64,000 nucleotides of DNA from JACDAN01 sp963802375 (GCA_963802375.1 CAWDIJ010000004.1:1-64000), one strand, 5' to 3'. Shown: positions 27,065-39,128, counted from the stretch's first letter. The notes: generated from the letters alone by a model not told the origin. Numbers and translations: made by a program.

Positions 27065-29869
27065 CTAGAGCGGTGGGCTGGTGTTCGGCTCGGCAGGCAA
27101 GACACTGTCGAGCTGGTTGCGGGAGCTGATGCCGAGCTTCATGAAGACCTTGCGCAAGTGGTACTGGGCCGTGCGCGGGCTGATGAACAACCGCGTGCCG
27201 ATCTCCGGGTTCGAGAGGCCGTCGCGGGCGAGTCGCGCAATCTGGGCCTCCTGGGCCGTGAGCTCGCCGCGAGTCTCGTCGGTGCGCTTGCGGGCGGTCT
27301 CGCCGGTGGCCAGGAGCTCGCGCCTTGCCCGCTCGGCGAATGCCTCCACCCCCATCGTCGCCAGCATGTCGTAGGCAGTGTGCAGCTGCTCGCGCGCGTC
27401 GAGGCGCCTGTTCTCGCGTCGAAGCCATTCACCGTAGAGCAGATGGCCCCGGGCTAGCTCCACGCGCGCCCGCGTACGGCCGAGGCGTTCGATCGACTCG
27501 CGGTAGAAACCTTCGGCGGCCTCGCCCCCGCCGAGCAGGGCGCGAACCCGAGCTTCGATCCCCAGCGCCCACTCGGTGCGGATCACACGCGTGCGTTCGG
27601 CCATCCACTCGAGTGCAGTCTCGAGAAGCTCTCGGTCACCTGTCCTGGACGCCGCCTCGGCCAGCTCGGGCACCGCCAGGGGCCCCTGGCCCGCCCACCA
27701 ATCGCGCTCAAACGCTTGCCGAGCGGCGTCGCGCGCGACGTCATGGCGACCGAGACCGTTGAAGAGCACCGACCTCGCATACGCGGCGGCGGTGACGAAC
27801 ATGCCCAGACCGCGCGCGGTCGCCTCCCGCGACGCGGCCTCGATCAAATCTGCCGCCCGTTCCTCCTGGCCGCGCCAGGCCGCGAGCATCATCTCGGAAT
27901 ACGGAATCGGCGCGTTCCCGGTCGCTTGAGCGATCAGGCGATCTTCTTCGATCGTCATCGCCGCCGTGGTCAACTCGCCGGCGAGGAGGTGACTTCCAGC
28001 GAGCAAGTTGAGCGCGAGACGTAGGTGAACGAGCGCGCCCGTATCGCGGGCGACCTCTGCCTGGCGAGCGGTCAAGAAATGCCAAGACTCGGCGTCCCAC
28101 AGCTCGAGGGCAAGCGCGGCGCTGGGTCGTGAGCCGGCGAGCCAGAGCCCGCGGCCGACCTCGTCGGTCCCGACATCCGAAGCGACGACCAGCTCGAGTG
28201 CGCGGCTAAGCGTCGGCGCGGCGGCTGCGTATCCATCCGTGAACCGCAGCGCGAACGCGTCGAGGAGGACGTCGACTGCACGCGGCGGTTCGGGACCGGG
28301 AGGCGCAGCGCGCGCGGACTCAGCGGCCCTCAGCACGCCGCCCGGGTTGTCGAGGTCGCTGGCCCACACCGCGGCGACGAGCGCCTCCAAGTACGTCTCG
28401 CGTGCCAAGTCAGCATTGAGCGGCTCGAGGCGCTTGGCGGCGCCGAGGAGCAGCCGGGCGGCGTCGCCGCCGCGCTGCTGCTCCAACGCGATCTGCCCGC
28501 GCAGGTGCTCCACCTCGGCGGCCTGCCGGGCATCGAGCGCGCCAGCCTCGATTGCCTCGACGTTGACCAGCAGCCCGAGTGCCGCGTCGAGCGCGCCGGC
28601 GTCCCGCTTCGCCCTCGCAGCCGCGAGCAGGCGCTGAGCACGGCGAGCGGGCTCGGGTGTCAGCATCGCGGCGCGCTCCAGGAACGCGGCGGCCGCAGCA
28701 AGGCCCCCGCGAGCCTGCGCTCGGTCCGCGGAGCGCGCGAGCTCCTCGGCGACGTCTTCGTCGGGTCCGGGCGCGGCGTGGGCACGATGCCAGGCCCGGC
28801 GGTCGGGGTCGGTTTCCGGATCGGTGACCTCCGCCAGCGCGCGATGTACCTGCTGTCTCTCCTCGAGCGACGCCGACTGGTAAGCAGCCGAACGCACGAG
28901 CGGATGACGAAAGCGCACGCGCGCGCCGAACTCGAGTAGTCCGGCGTCGCCTGCCGGGGTCGTCGCGTGAGGTGCAATTCCGAGCCGCTCCGCCGCACGC
29001 CACACGAGCAGCGGGTCGCCGACGGGATCGGCTGCCGCGAGCTGCATCACGCGCTGCGTCTCAACCGGAAGAGCGTCGAGGCGCCGCCGGAAGCTCTCCT
29101 CGATGCTCCCTGAGAGCGGGACGCCGACGGGAAGCGCGAACCCACCTGCCAGCTCCGCCGGCGTCAAGTCCCGTAGCAGCTCCAACATTGCCAGGGGGTT
29201 GCCGCGCGTCTCGCTGACGATCTGGTCTCGGACCCGCGAGTCGAGGGGCGCGGTCAGCACCGAGTCCAGCAGCGCGCGCGCATCGTTCTCGCGTAGGCCC
29301 TCGACCACGAGCTCCGGCAACCCCGCCAGGTCGTCGCTCGGCGCGCGCACCGCAAAGATCAGGCCGACCGATTCCGCGTCCACGCGCCGCGCAACGAGCG
29401 CGAGGGCCTCCGCCGAGGCGCGATCGAGCCACTGTTCGTCATCGACCACGCAAATCAAGGGCTGTTCCTCGGCCACCTCGGATAGCAAGCTCAGGACGGC
29501 CAAGCCGATCAGGAAGCGATCCGGTGCCCGGCCAGGACTCAAGCCGAACGCTGTCCGAAGCGCGTCGCCCTGGGGGACGGGGAGATGTTCGACGCGATCC
29601 AGCATCGGCGCCAGCAACTGATGCAACCCCGCGAACGGAAGCTCCATCTCGGATTGGACCCCGGCGGCGCGCGCGACACGCAAGCCTGCGGCTTGCTCGA
29701 CGATGTACTCCAGTAGCGCCGTCTTGCCGACGCCCGGCTCGCCGCGTACCACCAGAGCCCGGCTTTCACCCGCGCGGACAGCGTCAACGAGCACGTCGAG
29801 CGTCTCGCGCTCGCTGCGCCGGCCCGTCAGCTCGGTCGCGCGCCCTCGGACAGTGGGAAGCGTGGCCAT
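27065..29869 (-). CDS. Large LuxR-family regulator (AAA ATPase, TPR-like repeats, C-terminal HTH)
   Basis: A 934-residue STAND-type regulator of the LAL/MalT-like group. Walker A is VVRGEPGVGKTALLEYIVEQ near residue 50, the Walker B region is PLICVVDDEQWLDRASAEAL near 130, and the centre (residues about 350-830) is helical TPR-like sequence. The C-terminal LuxR domain is LARDGLSNPEIGTRLFISPR with TAQYHLRKVFMKLGISSRN. The start ATG at 29869 is where family similarity begins (TELTGRRSERETLD). The inducer is unknown. It is divergent from the LUD gene, which it could control. A broken partial copy is at 21094-21564. Confidence 0.92.
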   Translation of the reverse strand: MATLPTVRGRATELTGRRSERETLDVLVDAVRAGESRALVVRGEPGVGKTALLEYIVEQAAGLRVARAAGVQSEMELPFAGLHQLLAPMLDRVEHLPVPQGDALRTAFGLSPGRAPDRFLIGLAVLSLLSEVAEEQPLICVVDDEQWLDRASAEALALVARRVDAESVGLIFAVRAPSDDLAGLPELVVEGLRENDARALLDSVLTAPLDSRVRDQIVSETRGNPLAMLELLRDLTPAELAGGFALPVGVPLSGSIEESFRRRLDALPVETQRVMQLAAADPVGDPLLVWRAAERLGIAPHATTPAGDAGLLEFGARVRFRHPLVRSAAYQSASLEERQQVHRALAEVTDPETDPDRRAWHRAHAAPGPDEDVAEELARSADRAQARGGLAAAAAFLERAAMLTPEPARRAQRLLAAARAKRDAGALDAALGLLVNVEAIEAGALDARQAAEVEHLRGQIALEQQRGGDAARLLLGAAKRLEPLNADLARETYLEALVAAVWASDLDNPGGVLRAAESARAAPPGPEPPRAVDVLLDAFALRFTDGYAAAAPTLSRALELVVASDVGTDEVGRGLWLAGSRPSAALALELWDAESWHFLTARQAEVARDTGALVHLRLALNLLAGSHLLAGELTTAAMTIEEDRLIAQATGNAPIPYSEMMLAAWRGQEERAADLIEAASREATARGLGMFVTAAAYARSVLFNGLGRHDVARDAARQAFERDWWAGQGPLAVPELAEAASRTGDRELLETALEWMAERTRVIRTEWALGIEARVRALLGGGEAAEGFYRESIERLGRTRARVELARGHLLYGEWLRRENRRLDAREQLHTAYDMLATMGVEAFAERARRELLATGETARKRTDETRGELTAQEAQIARLARDGLSNPEIGTRLFISPRTAQYHLRKVFMKLGISSRNQLDSVLPAEPNTSPPL

Positions 29870-29962
29870 CTGCCTGGCACCGACGTTACACACGTCCTGA
29901 CTGGCTGCGACGACTGGCCACTGGCGGATGCGAACGTTCCAGCCGGACGGCAGCCTCGAGGC

Positions 29963-30601
29963 ATGACTGCGCAAGAAGTGAGCACCGCCCAAGCGGCTAA
30001 CCGGTTCAACGCGTTGCCCGACGAGCCGACGTTCGAGGAGACCGTCGTTGCGCTCGAAGAACACGGATTCAGCGTCGAAATCGCCGACGACCTCGGCGCT
30101 GCGCGCGAAGCTGTCCTCGCTCTCATCCCCGAAGGCTCCTCGGTGATGACCAACACCTCGGTGACGCTCGAGGAGGCCGGCATCGCGGAGGCGATCAACG
30201 GCGGACCGTACGACTCAGCGCGCAACAAGATGATGGCGCTCGACTACGCGACGCAGCTGCCGGAGATGAAGGCGATCGCCGGCCAGGCCGATTACGCCCT
30301 CGGCAGCGTCCATGCGGTCACCCGCGACGGAACGCTCGTCATCGCCTCAGCGTCCGGCAGCCAGCTCGCCTCCTACGCCTGGGGCGCCGCCAACGTCATC
30401 TTCGTCGTCGGCGCGCAGAAGCTCGTCCCCAACTTGGAAGCCGCGCACGAGCGGATCGTCGAGCACAGCCTGCCACTCGAGGACGCCCGCGCCTACGCCG
30501 CCTACGGGCAAAACAGCCGCGTCGGCAAGGTCCTCGAGATCCATCAGGAGGATCCCGGCCGCATCCACGTCGTCCTCATCAGGCAGTCGGTCGGCTTTTG
30601 A
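29963..30601 (+). CDS. LUD-domain (LutC/YkgG-like) protein
   Basis: A 212-residue single LUD-domain protein, the fold of lactate utilisation subunits LutB/LutC. Visible are EEHGFSVEIADDLGAAREAV, SSVMTNTSVTLEEAGIAEAI, ADYALGSVHAVTRDGTLVIA, and the conserved end of the core NVIFVVGAQKLVPNLEAA. No lutA or lutB partner lies nearby, so a role in lactate oxidation is doubtful and it may act alone. It starts 93 bp from the divergent LuxR regulator. Confidence 0.85.
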   Translation: MTAQEVSTAQAANRFNALPDEPTFEETVVALEEHGFSVEIADDLGAAREAVLALIPEGSSVMTNTSVTLEEAGIAEAINGGPYDSARNKMMALDYATQLPEMKAIAGQADYALGSVHAVTRDGTLVIASASGSQLASYAWGAANVIFVVGAQKLVPNLEAAHERIVEHSLPLEDARAYAAYGQNSRVGKVLEIHQEDPGRIHVVLIRQSVGF

Positions 30602-30644
30602 GACCACTCCGTGTCACGCGCCGATTCCCGGGCGATGGAGGCGC

Positions 30645-31046
30645 ATGAGCGCCGAAGCTCTGAGACGCACATCGGGCGCGTTGGACTATGGCCACGCGCT
30701 CGAGTTCGGTTATTTCCTCTCCCCCAACGCGGAAGACCCGCAGGCCGTGCTCGAGACCGCCCGCCTTGTCGACGAGCTCGGCTACGACCTGATCGGCGTT
30801 CAAGACCACCCCTATCAGTCCCGCCACCTCGACACGATGTCGCTTTTGGCCGCGATCCTCGCGCAGACGACGTCCGTACGCGTTTTCGCGGACGTCGGCA
30901 ATTTGCCGCTGCGGCCACCGTCCGTCCTCACCGCCCGCGGCGGCCTGCGGTCGACGTTTCGGCTCTCGAAGGACTCGCGAGCGTGGAAGGTCGGTGCGCT
31001 TCGAGCAGGCACCGCTCCGCCGCCGGCTTCAGCGACGCAAGGATAG
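30645..31046 (+). pseudogene. N-terminal fragment of a luciferase-like (LLM) flavin oxidoreductase
   Basis: The ATG at 30645 has GGAGG upstream and reads LEFGYFLSPNAEDPQAVLET, ARLVDELGYDLIGVQDHPYQ and VFADVGNLPLRPPSVLTA, the first 95 or so residues of an LLM-class F420/FMN-dependent enzyme. After about 30,930 the frame no longer resembles the family in any phase, and it stops at 31046, about 300 codons short. The 3' part has been replaced or eroded before the clpC-like gene end. Confidence 0.8.
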
Positions 31047-31119
31047 GAAGGGCCAGAGCAAGCTCAGCGGGTCCAACCCACGTACACCTCTCCACCCGTC
31101 GCGCGCTTTCGTGTCCCTG

Positions 31120-33828
<2,709 letters not shown>

Positions 33829-34133
33829 GAAAACCTCCTCGCGACGGGCGCTTCGGCGCGCGAGGGGTTGGGGCACGAGGCGCCCGCCTAGTGGGGTGGG
33901 GAAAGTCGCGTCACCGGAAGTGTGCCCGCTTTGTAACCGCTGAAACTATCCGCAAGCGCACCGAGCAGCCGCAGCGTGATGCCTGCCTGCTCGAAGGGGC
34001 CGACGCTGCTCGCGCCCCGCACCTGGATCCTCGATCTCCAGGTGATTCGACCCGATCCCTACGTGGAGCTAGCCAGTCAGGCATTTCTTGCACGCGGCTG
34101 TCCCCGACAGAGGACGGATGCGACAGTACGGAT
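33829..34133. other. Intergenic stretch upstream of the ClpG-like gene
   Basis: These 305 bp carry the promoter side of the ClpG-like gene (minus) and of the small plus-strand gene. I see no HAIR-type (CTTGAGT-N7-ACTCAAG) or CIRCE repeat and no RNA gene. Confidence 0.4.
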
Positions 34134-34388
34134 GTGAACAAGAAGGAACGAAGGCGTCAAGCCGGCGGGACGCCGACGCGGCGCGAGACGCTAGAGGTCG
34201 ATGCGCTCCTCGCCGACCTCGACCGCGCGCGCGAAATGTTCGAGGCGGCCGAGCGACGCGCACGCACGTATCTCGTTCGTCGCGGCGTAATCGATCAGAC
34301 GTACCGCGATCTCACGTTACTCCTGCGCGAATGCCTTCCTGCGCAAGATGCCGATCCCGCACCGCGGGGGTCTCGCGGTCGATCGTGA
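34134..34388 (+). CDS. Small hypothetical protein (84 residues)
   Basis: The GTG at 34134 opens VNKKERRRQAGGTPTRRETL, followed by a strongly helical amphipathic run VDALLADLDRAREMFEAAER and RARTYLVRRGVIDQTYRDLT. It is basic at the N-terminus and lacks membrane segments. I do not recognise it. It lies just before the integrase-like remnant and the right tRNA fragment, where recombination-associated small genes are common. No strong ribosome site is seen. Confidence 0.4.
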   Translation: MNKKERRRQAGGTPTRRETLEVDALLADLDRAREMFEAAERRARTYLVRRGVIDQTYRDLTLLLRECLPAQDADPAPRGSRGRS

Positions 34389-34517
34389 GCTCAGCCGCTG
34401 GCTCGTTGAGACGGTAAGCGGTGGCGAAGGCGGGCGGGCGGCTCAATTCAAGAATTCTGATCCCGCCCAGACCGGTAACGAGTACACGCGGCTAGCTCGG
34501 CTGTCCAGCCGTCGAGA

Positions 34518-34740
34518 CGTGGCCAATTCGGACAACAAACTATGGAGCTTTATGGAGCCCAGCGGTCGCAACCGGTTGCAACCGGCGGCAAATGCGACGG
34601 CAGTAAAAACCGCGAAATCAAGCCAAACCGTTGCCCTGGGTTGCGACCAATTGCCTGAGCCGTTCCATGGTAAGGAGGGGGTCGACGGTTCGAGTCCGTC
34701 AGAGGGCTTTGCAAAGCCGCTGCGAATCCGCGGTGTCTTT
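34518..34740 (+). pseudogene. Probable 3' tail of a tyrosine integrase gene, reading into the tRNA fragment
   Basis: The plus frame NSDNKLWSFMEPSGRNRLQP continues through NATAVKTAKSSQTVALGCDQ LPEPFHGKEGVDGSSPSEG, crossing the tRNA-Thr repeat. Tails of this kind are common where actinobacterial integrase genes end inside their tRNA attachment site. The catalytic domain is absent. A second copy of the peptide WS(F/V)MEPSGRN is at 48369. The DNA also carries an inverted pair GGTCGCAACC / GGTTGCGACC (34564 and 34640) that could be recombinase arm sites. The integrase reading is from memory of such tails and is moderate. Confidence 0.4.
34663..34716 (+). repeat. tRNA-Thr(GGT) 3' fragment, right copy of the 54-bp direct repeat (att-like)
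   Basis: Bases 34663-34708 are identical to 13072-13117 and cover tRNA positions 28-73 (anticodon loop AT-GGT-AA to discriminator base). Identity continues eight bases further with one mismatch, then ends. The upstream bases do not provide the 5' half of the tRNA. The two copies are 21,591 bp apart in direct orientation. The stretch from here to 35187 has no supported gene. Confidence 0.8.
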
Positions 34741-35187
34741 CACGTGATCGTTGCCAATTTCGGCGACTGTGGGTCGCACCGAGTGCACGCCGTCACCTCC
34801 GCGGCCCTGCGAGCATCGCCGTCAACCATCTCTGCCTTCGTCGTCAGGCCCGTTCGCGTTAGCCGTGCGTTAGTGCCGCCGCCTAGCGTCGGTCGCGGAT
34901 GAATCGATCGACGCGGGGGCAGAAGCCGAGCAAGATCGTCAGCTGCGTGGCCCTTGAGGCGAAACTCTCCCCAGTCGAGGCTCATCGTAGGTGAACGATC
35001 GAGTGAAGTACTTCGAACTCGATGGCCGCTCTGGCAGACCTGCGGACCTGTCGTACGCTGGATGCGCAACGGGTTCTCCCGGGAGTAGAGAATTCTTTAG
35101 TCGGAAACCTCAATCCTCTCGGTAGAGCCGTTCCATTCCACGGAGACACGCCGATGTCTGTCCATATCCCTTGGGACTTATGAATAG

Positions 35188-35333
35188 GCCTCTTGGGGGT
35201 ATGCAGTTACCGGACCTCCAGTATCTCGCGCCGCGCCGAATATCTGGCGAGGGCGTCTGGCTAAGCCACAAGATCTCGTGGCCAGCGACCTACGCGTCGG
35301 CACGTCCGGTTAACTGCATACCCCAAGCCTCCT
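35188..35333. repeat. 146-bp palindromic element with about 28-bp terminal inverted repeats
   Basis: The left arm (35188-35215) contains GGGGTATGCAGTTACCGGAC, and the right arm (35304-35333), read on the other strand, contains GGGGTATGCAGTTAACCGGAC minus one inserted base. The arms differ by small indels only. The 88-bp centre has further dyads such as CCACAAGATCTCGTGG. The right arm ends exactly at the stop codon of the S8 protease. This could be a MITE-like element or a folded terminator; no transposase is near. Confidence 0.65.
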
Positions 35334-37840
35334 TATCGGTTTCGCCCGGGCGGCGCCGTGGGCGGCACCGCGTGCATGACGGTCAGCGTCACGCGATCGT
35401 CCCGATACGACACCCTGAACAGGTGGCCTCCCGTCAGCCACGCGCGATTTTCGGGCAGCTTGTCGAATCTGCCCCTGACGGACCCTCCCTTCATGATCGT
35501 CAGCACGGTGCCCTGGGTCAGGGCTCCTCGCACATCCAGGGCAAGTTCTCCGTCCAACACGAGGCCGCCCTCAGCGTCGACACTCGTGTATTCGCTATCG
35601 CTCCAGACGGTCACGGCGAGGCGACCCTCGCGGCCGATGCGCACATCCCCACCGACGTTCAGCACGTTGCCGGGGACGCTGGTGAAGAGCGCCGCGGATT
35701 CGGCCGGCGTGAGACCGGGCTGCAGCACGCCGCTGTCGACGTCGATGCTGCCTCCCACGAAACCGCTGCCGCCGAGTGTGCCGCCTTCGACGTCGATCGA
35801 GCTTGCGTGCGAGCCGGTGATCGAAAGCTTGCCGCCTTCAACCGCCGTGCCGCCCTCGTAGGTGGCGTCGCCCGTCATGATCAGCGTCCCGGGGCCTTGC
35901 TTGGTCAGAGAAGCCGTATAGAGCTTGTTGTCGATCTTCTGCTGAATGTAGGCCGCGCGCGCATCCATCCATTCCTTGCGCCACTTGACGGCGTCCTGAT
36001 AAGTGATCTTGTCGTACCACTCGGGATGGCCGTTAGTAATAGCCTGGATGTAAGGATCACCCAGAATGCCCTGAAGCATGAACGCCTGTGCCTTAAGCGT
36101 GCCGTCCGGGTTCAGCACGTTGGGGCTGAATTCACCAGCGTAGGCAATGCCATGCTGCTTGTAGCCCGCCAGCCACTCCAGATCTTCCCTTTCCCTTTCC
36201 TTGATCGCGATCTGGCTGATGTCGTTCGACCAGACGTCCAGGGGCGCTTTATTCATGTTGTAGGTCATGGGGCTCAGGAACTGGCCGGGGCCGTGCATGC
36301 CCTTGGCCAGATCGGGAATCCCCCAGCCCCAGCGTTCGTCCGGAAGACCGTCGGGAGCGGTCCAGGCGATGGATGCCCCGGAGGGGGAGGTCTGCCCGGT
36401 GCCGAGGAATCTCACGCCGTCCGACATCTTGTTGTTCGCCGTGGTGAGCATCAGCTCACGCACCTGCATGGCGTCCATGTCCGGATAGCGGGAGAGCAGC
36501 ACCCCCATCACCGCTGTAGCAACGGGCGTTGCCGGCGACGTGCCGCTTGAGTTCGAATAGTTCGTATCACCAGCGCTGCTCGTGGTCCGGACGTTGTTTG
36601 AAGGGGTAGACACGGCCCACCATTTGGCGAGCCCCGCCTCGTTAAACCCGAACTGCTTTGTGTATTCGGGGTTGGCCGCAGTGGGCGGTTGCACCCCGCC
36701 GACGGCTACAAACTGACTTTCCGCCCACGGATTGAAGAGGGGATACGCCGGGCGAAAATACGGGTTGCTCCAGTCGTTGTTGCCGGCCGACCTTACGTTG
36801 ACGGTACCGCTGTCCTTGATGGCGTCCCAGATGGCCTCCATAAAGGAACGTCCGGGGTAGTTCGGATTGTATTGAATGCCGCCTTCCGAATAGCTTTTCT
36901 TGAAGAAGAAATACTGGTACTCCAGATCCTTCAGGTACTCGTTGGGGATCTGACTCGCGTTTGACGTGGCGCTGGCGCTGTCTTTGCCACGCAGTTGATA
37001 AGCGTTGGCGAGGTTGCCGTCGGCTCCAAGATCGTTTCCGAGACCGTCAAAGCGGGTTCTGTTAAGCGTCTGGACAAAAGAGCCCCAACTGCTGTTGATG
37101 GCCTCGGCGCCTGCGTCGACCAGGGCCTTATTGGCTGTATACCAGTACACGTAATCGTGGAAGGGACCGTGGGACTGGGTATCGGAACCGCCGGTCTTGG
37201 CGACGTACATCTTCGATCCGAAGGCGATGCCGTGCTGGTCTTTCCCGTCGCGCATGCCGGAGGTGACCCCGAGCATGCCGGTCCCGTGCGAGTAATCACT
37301 TGTTCTGGCCTGATCACCGGCCACGGTGAACCACTCGCCCGCAGTGAACGGGTTCGTCGGGGTCGCGCCGCGATACCCGAAGCCGGACGTGCCGTAGACA
37401 CCCTCCGCCCTCACCGACTCGATCAGGTCGGTCTGAAATGCTTCGTGTGTAGTCCTGTAGCCCGAGTCCATCATGCCCAGCTTGACGCCCTGCCCGCAGT
37501 ACCCCATGGCGTAGGCGGTCGACGCGTTTACCGCGACGAGCTGCCATGGAGCATTGACCGCCGTGCCGGGAGTAGAAGGATTATGGCCGGTGTAAAAGCC
37601 ATATTCGGGCGTTTCCCAACTGGCTCTTGCGGCGTCCAGCTCCGATGGACTCGTGGCGACAAAGCCGGGGTCTCCCGGATACGACCACTGCGCGCACGAC
37701 GACTGAGTCGCGCCGACCGCAGAACCGGCAAAGACCAGTGAGGACAGGCAAACACTAAGTGCAAGGAAAACGACGCCCGTTCTCTGTTGCCACTTTGTCA
37801 CAATGACATTTGGCCGACTTGGTTGATGCCTTGCTTCCAT
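35333..37840 (-). CDS. Secreted S8 (subtilisin-like) protease with autotransporter-type passenger repeat, no barrel
   Basis: An 835-residue protein. The ATG at 37840 gives a basic start, a hydrophobic signal stretch (VVFLALSVCLSSLVFAGSAVG) and probable export. The catalytic triad is visible: D125 in LGMMDSGYR, H185 in YSHGTGML and S435 in SSGTSPATPVAT. The middle (450-660) is a helical extension. The C-terminal part has the passenger-associated repeat GPGTLIMTGDATYEGGTAVE followed by beta-helix-like strands and a final FRVSYRDDRVTLTV. Type V autotransporters end in a 12-strand barrel, and here the chain stops with PPTAPPGRNR. Its base usage looks less GC-rich than its neighbours. Horizontal origin is likely. 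Confidence 0.88.
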   Translation of the reverse strand: MEARHQPSRPNVIVTKWQQRTGVVFLALSVCLSSLVFAGSAVGATQSSCAQWSYPGDPGFVATSPSELDAARASWETPEYGFYTGHNPSTPGTAVNAPWQLVAVNASTAYAMGYCGQGVKLGMMDSGYRTTHEAFQTDLIESVRAEGVYGTSGFGYRGATPTNPFTAGEWFTVAGDQARTSDYSHGTGMLGVTSGMRDGKDQHGIAFGSKMYVAKTGGSDTQSHGPFHDYVYWYTANKALVDAGAEAINSSWGSFVQTLNRTRFDGLGNDLGADGNLANAYQLRGKDSASATSNASQIPNEYLKDLEYQYFFFKKSYSEGGIQYNPNYPGRSFMEAIWDAIKDSGTVNVRSAGNNDWSNPYFRPAYPLFNPWAESQFVAVGGVQPPTAANPEYTKQFGFNEAGLAKWWAVSTPSNNVRTTSSAGDTNYSNSSGTSPATPVATAVMGVLLSRYPDMDAMQVRELMLTTANNKMSDGVRFLGTGQTSPSGASIAWTAPDGLPDERWGWGIPDLAKGMHGPGQFLSPMTYNMNKAPLDVWSNDISQIAIKEREREDLEWLAGYKQHGIAYAGEFSPNVLNPDGTLKAQAFMLQGILGDPYIQAITNGHPEWYDKITYQDAVKWRKEWMDARAAYIQQKIDNKLYTASLTKQGPGTLIMTGDATYEGGTAVEGGKLSITGSHASSIDVEGGTLGGSGFVGGSIDVDSGVLQPGLTPAESAALFTSVPGNVLNVGGDVRIGREGRLAVTVWSDSEYTSVDAEGGLVLDGELALDVRGALTQGTVLTIMKGGSVRGRFDKLPENRAWLTGGHLFRVSYRDDRVTLTVMHAVPPTAPPGRNR

Positions 37841-37886
37841 TTCTGAGCCCCCATTCTCGATTTTGAAATTGACGCCGTTAGAGCGC

Positions 37887-38063
37887 TCAAGCATGCCTCC
37901 ACCGACGGAACCGGACGGTTGGAATGCGGCGCACCAGTCCCGCGCCGGTCAACGCGCGCAGGGCGTCATACACCGCCTGGTGGGACACCGTAGGGAGCCA
38001 GGTGAGACCGATGGCAGGCCCAACCCTACTATCGCTGGTCATCAGATCGACGATCGCCGCCAT
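37887..38063 (-). pseudogene. Fragment of a Fur-family regulator
   Basis: The minus frame contains TVSHQAVYDALRALTGAGLV RRI, the recognition-helix region of Fur/FurA-type winged helices. No metal-binding C-terminal domain (HHH..C) follows; the frame turns into PTVRFRRWRHA and stops. It lies just upstream of the S8 protease start, so the protease seems to have landed in or beside an old fur-like gene. Confidence 0.55.
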
Positions 38064-38199
38064 CCTCCTGGATCGGGATCTTGGCGATATTTTCATAGAT
38101 GGGGAACGTCTGCAATATCGTCGCCCGAAGCCGGCGCGATGCACAGAGTTTCCGACCGCTTGACACCCGTCCGGGCATGCGCGTAGTTACTCGGCCTGA

Positions 38200-38590
38200 G
38201 CCGAGCGTCTCCACCCACGGCACCGGCGCGACGTCGCCAACGTTGCCGGCGCGGTGGCGGACGGATACTCGTCGCGGTAGTCCTGGAAACGCAACAGAAC
38301 GAATTCGACGTACCAGAGCGCCAGCAGCAGGCGTGATCGAGCGATCGGATCCGGCGCTTCGTCGAGCGCCCGTCGGATCGCTGGCAGAGCAAGGTCGATA
38401 CGCCCCTGCGCCAAGCGCAGCAACGACATTCCCGGCCCGGGGGTCTCGTCCAGCGAGGCGTGCCTGGCGGTAGGACTGCTCCGCCTCCGCGAGCTCGCCG
38501 CGCAACTGCTGGATCGCGGCGAGCTGGTAGTGGGCCGACCCGAGCGCATCCCATGCCGGTCCGACCGTGTGATGGGCCAGCGCTCCGGAA
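38200..38590 (-). pseudogene. Remnant of a LuxR/ATPase regulator (TPR region)
   Basis: Two frames together read LAHHTVGPAWDALGSAHYQL, LRGELAEAEQSYRQARLAG and, after a shift near 38,440, MSLLRLAQGRIDLALPAIRR ALDEAPD. This is the typical TPR-like stretch of actinobacterial LuxR-type ATPase regulators. Neither the ATPase nor the DNA-binding domain is present. Together with the fur-like fragment it makes the interval 37841-38608 a 770-bp gene graveyard. Confidence 0.55.
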
Positions 38591-38608
38591 TGACCATAGG
38601 ATCACGCC

Positions 38609-39010
38609 GTGCCGTTCACGCTCAGGAACATCAAGGAGGATCTGGAGGACATCGGCTCTAGATTCGACGGTGCGCCGGATCTGGAGTTCCGTGCGGCGAC
38701 CAAGGCGCTCGAGCTTGAGAAATCCGGCCTGAGCTACCAGCGCGTCCCGCCCGGCTATCGCTTTCCGTACGGCCACACGCACTTGAAGCAAGAGGAGGTG
38801 TACGTGGTCGTGCGCGGGAGCGGACGGATGAAGGTCGACGACGAGATCGTCGAGCTCAAGGAATGGGATGCAGTCCGGGTCCCGCCCGGCGCGTGGCGAG
38901 GCTACGAGGCCGGGCCAGAGGGCCTCGAGATCCTCGTCATCGGCGCGCCCAACCTCGGCGAGGCTCCGCGCGAAGACGTCGATGGTCAGCGCGACTGGTG
39001 GGCTGACTAG
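38609..39010 (+). CDS. Cupin-domain protein
   Basis: A 133-residue single-domain cupin. Motif 1 is FPYGHTHLKQEEVYVVVRGSG (two histidines, then glutamates) and motif 2 is EWDAVRVPPGAWRGYEAG, where the usual histidine is replaced by tryptophan or arginine. It is a likely metal-binding protein with unknown substrate. The ATG/GTG at 38609 follows the LuxR remnant on the other strand. It is not closely similar to the cupin pair at 13197 and 49584. Confidence 0.8.
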   Translation: MPFTLRNIKEDLEDIGSRFDGAPDLEFRAATKALELEKSGLSYQRVPPGYRFPYGHTHLKQEEVYVVVRGSGRMKVDDEIVELKEWDAVRVPPGAWRGYEAGPEGLEILVIGAPNLGEAPREDVDGQRDWWAD

Positions 39011-39128
39011 CGGAGTTGTCCGGAAGGTTTGATCGTCACCGTCGCAGCGCAACCCAGGCGCTCGACATCGAAGCCGTGACCCTCGCCTGGGCCAGTGATC
39101 GCGAATGAAGCCCGAGCGCGTTTGGGCG

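Noticed and set aside
34740..35069. Minus-strand open frame of 109 codons after the right tRNA fragment
   Set aside because: No recognisable domain and no ribosome site, and it overlaps the region expected to be an integrase-tail and att scar.
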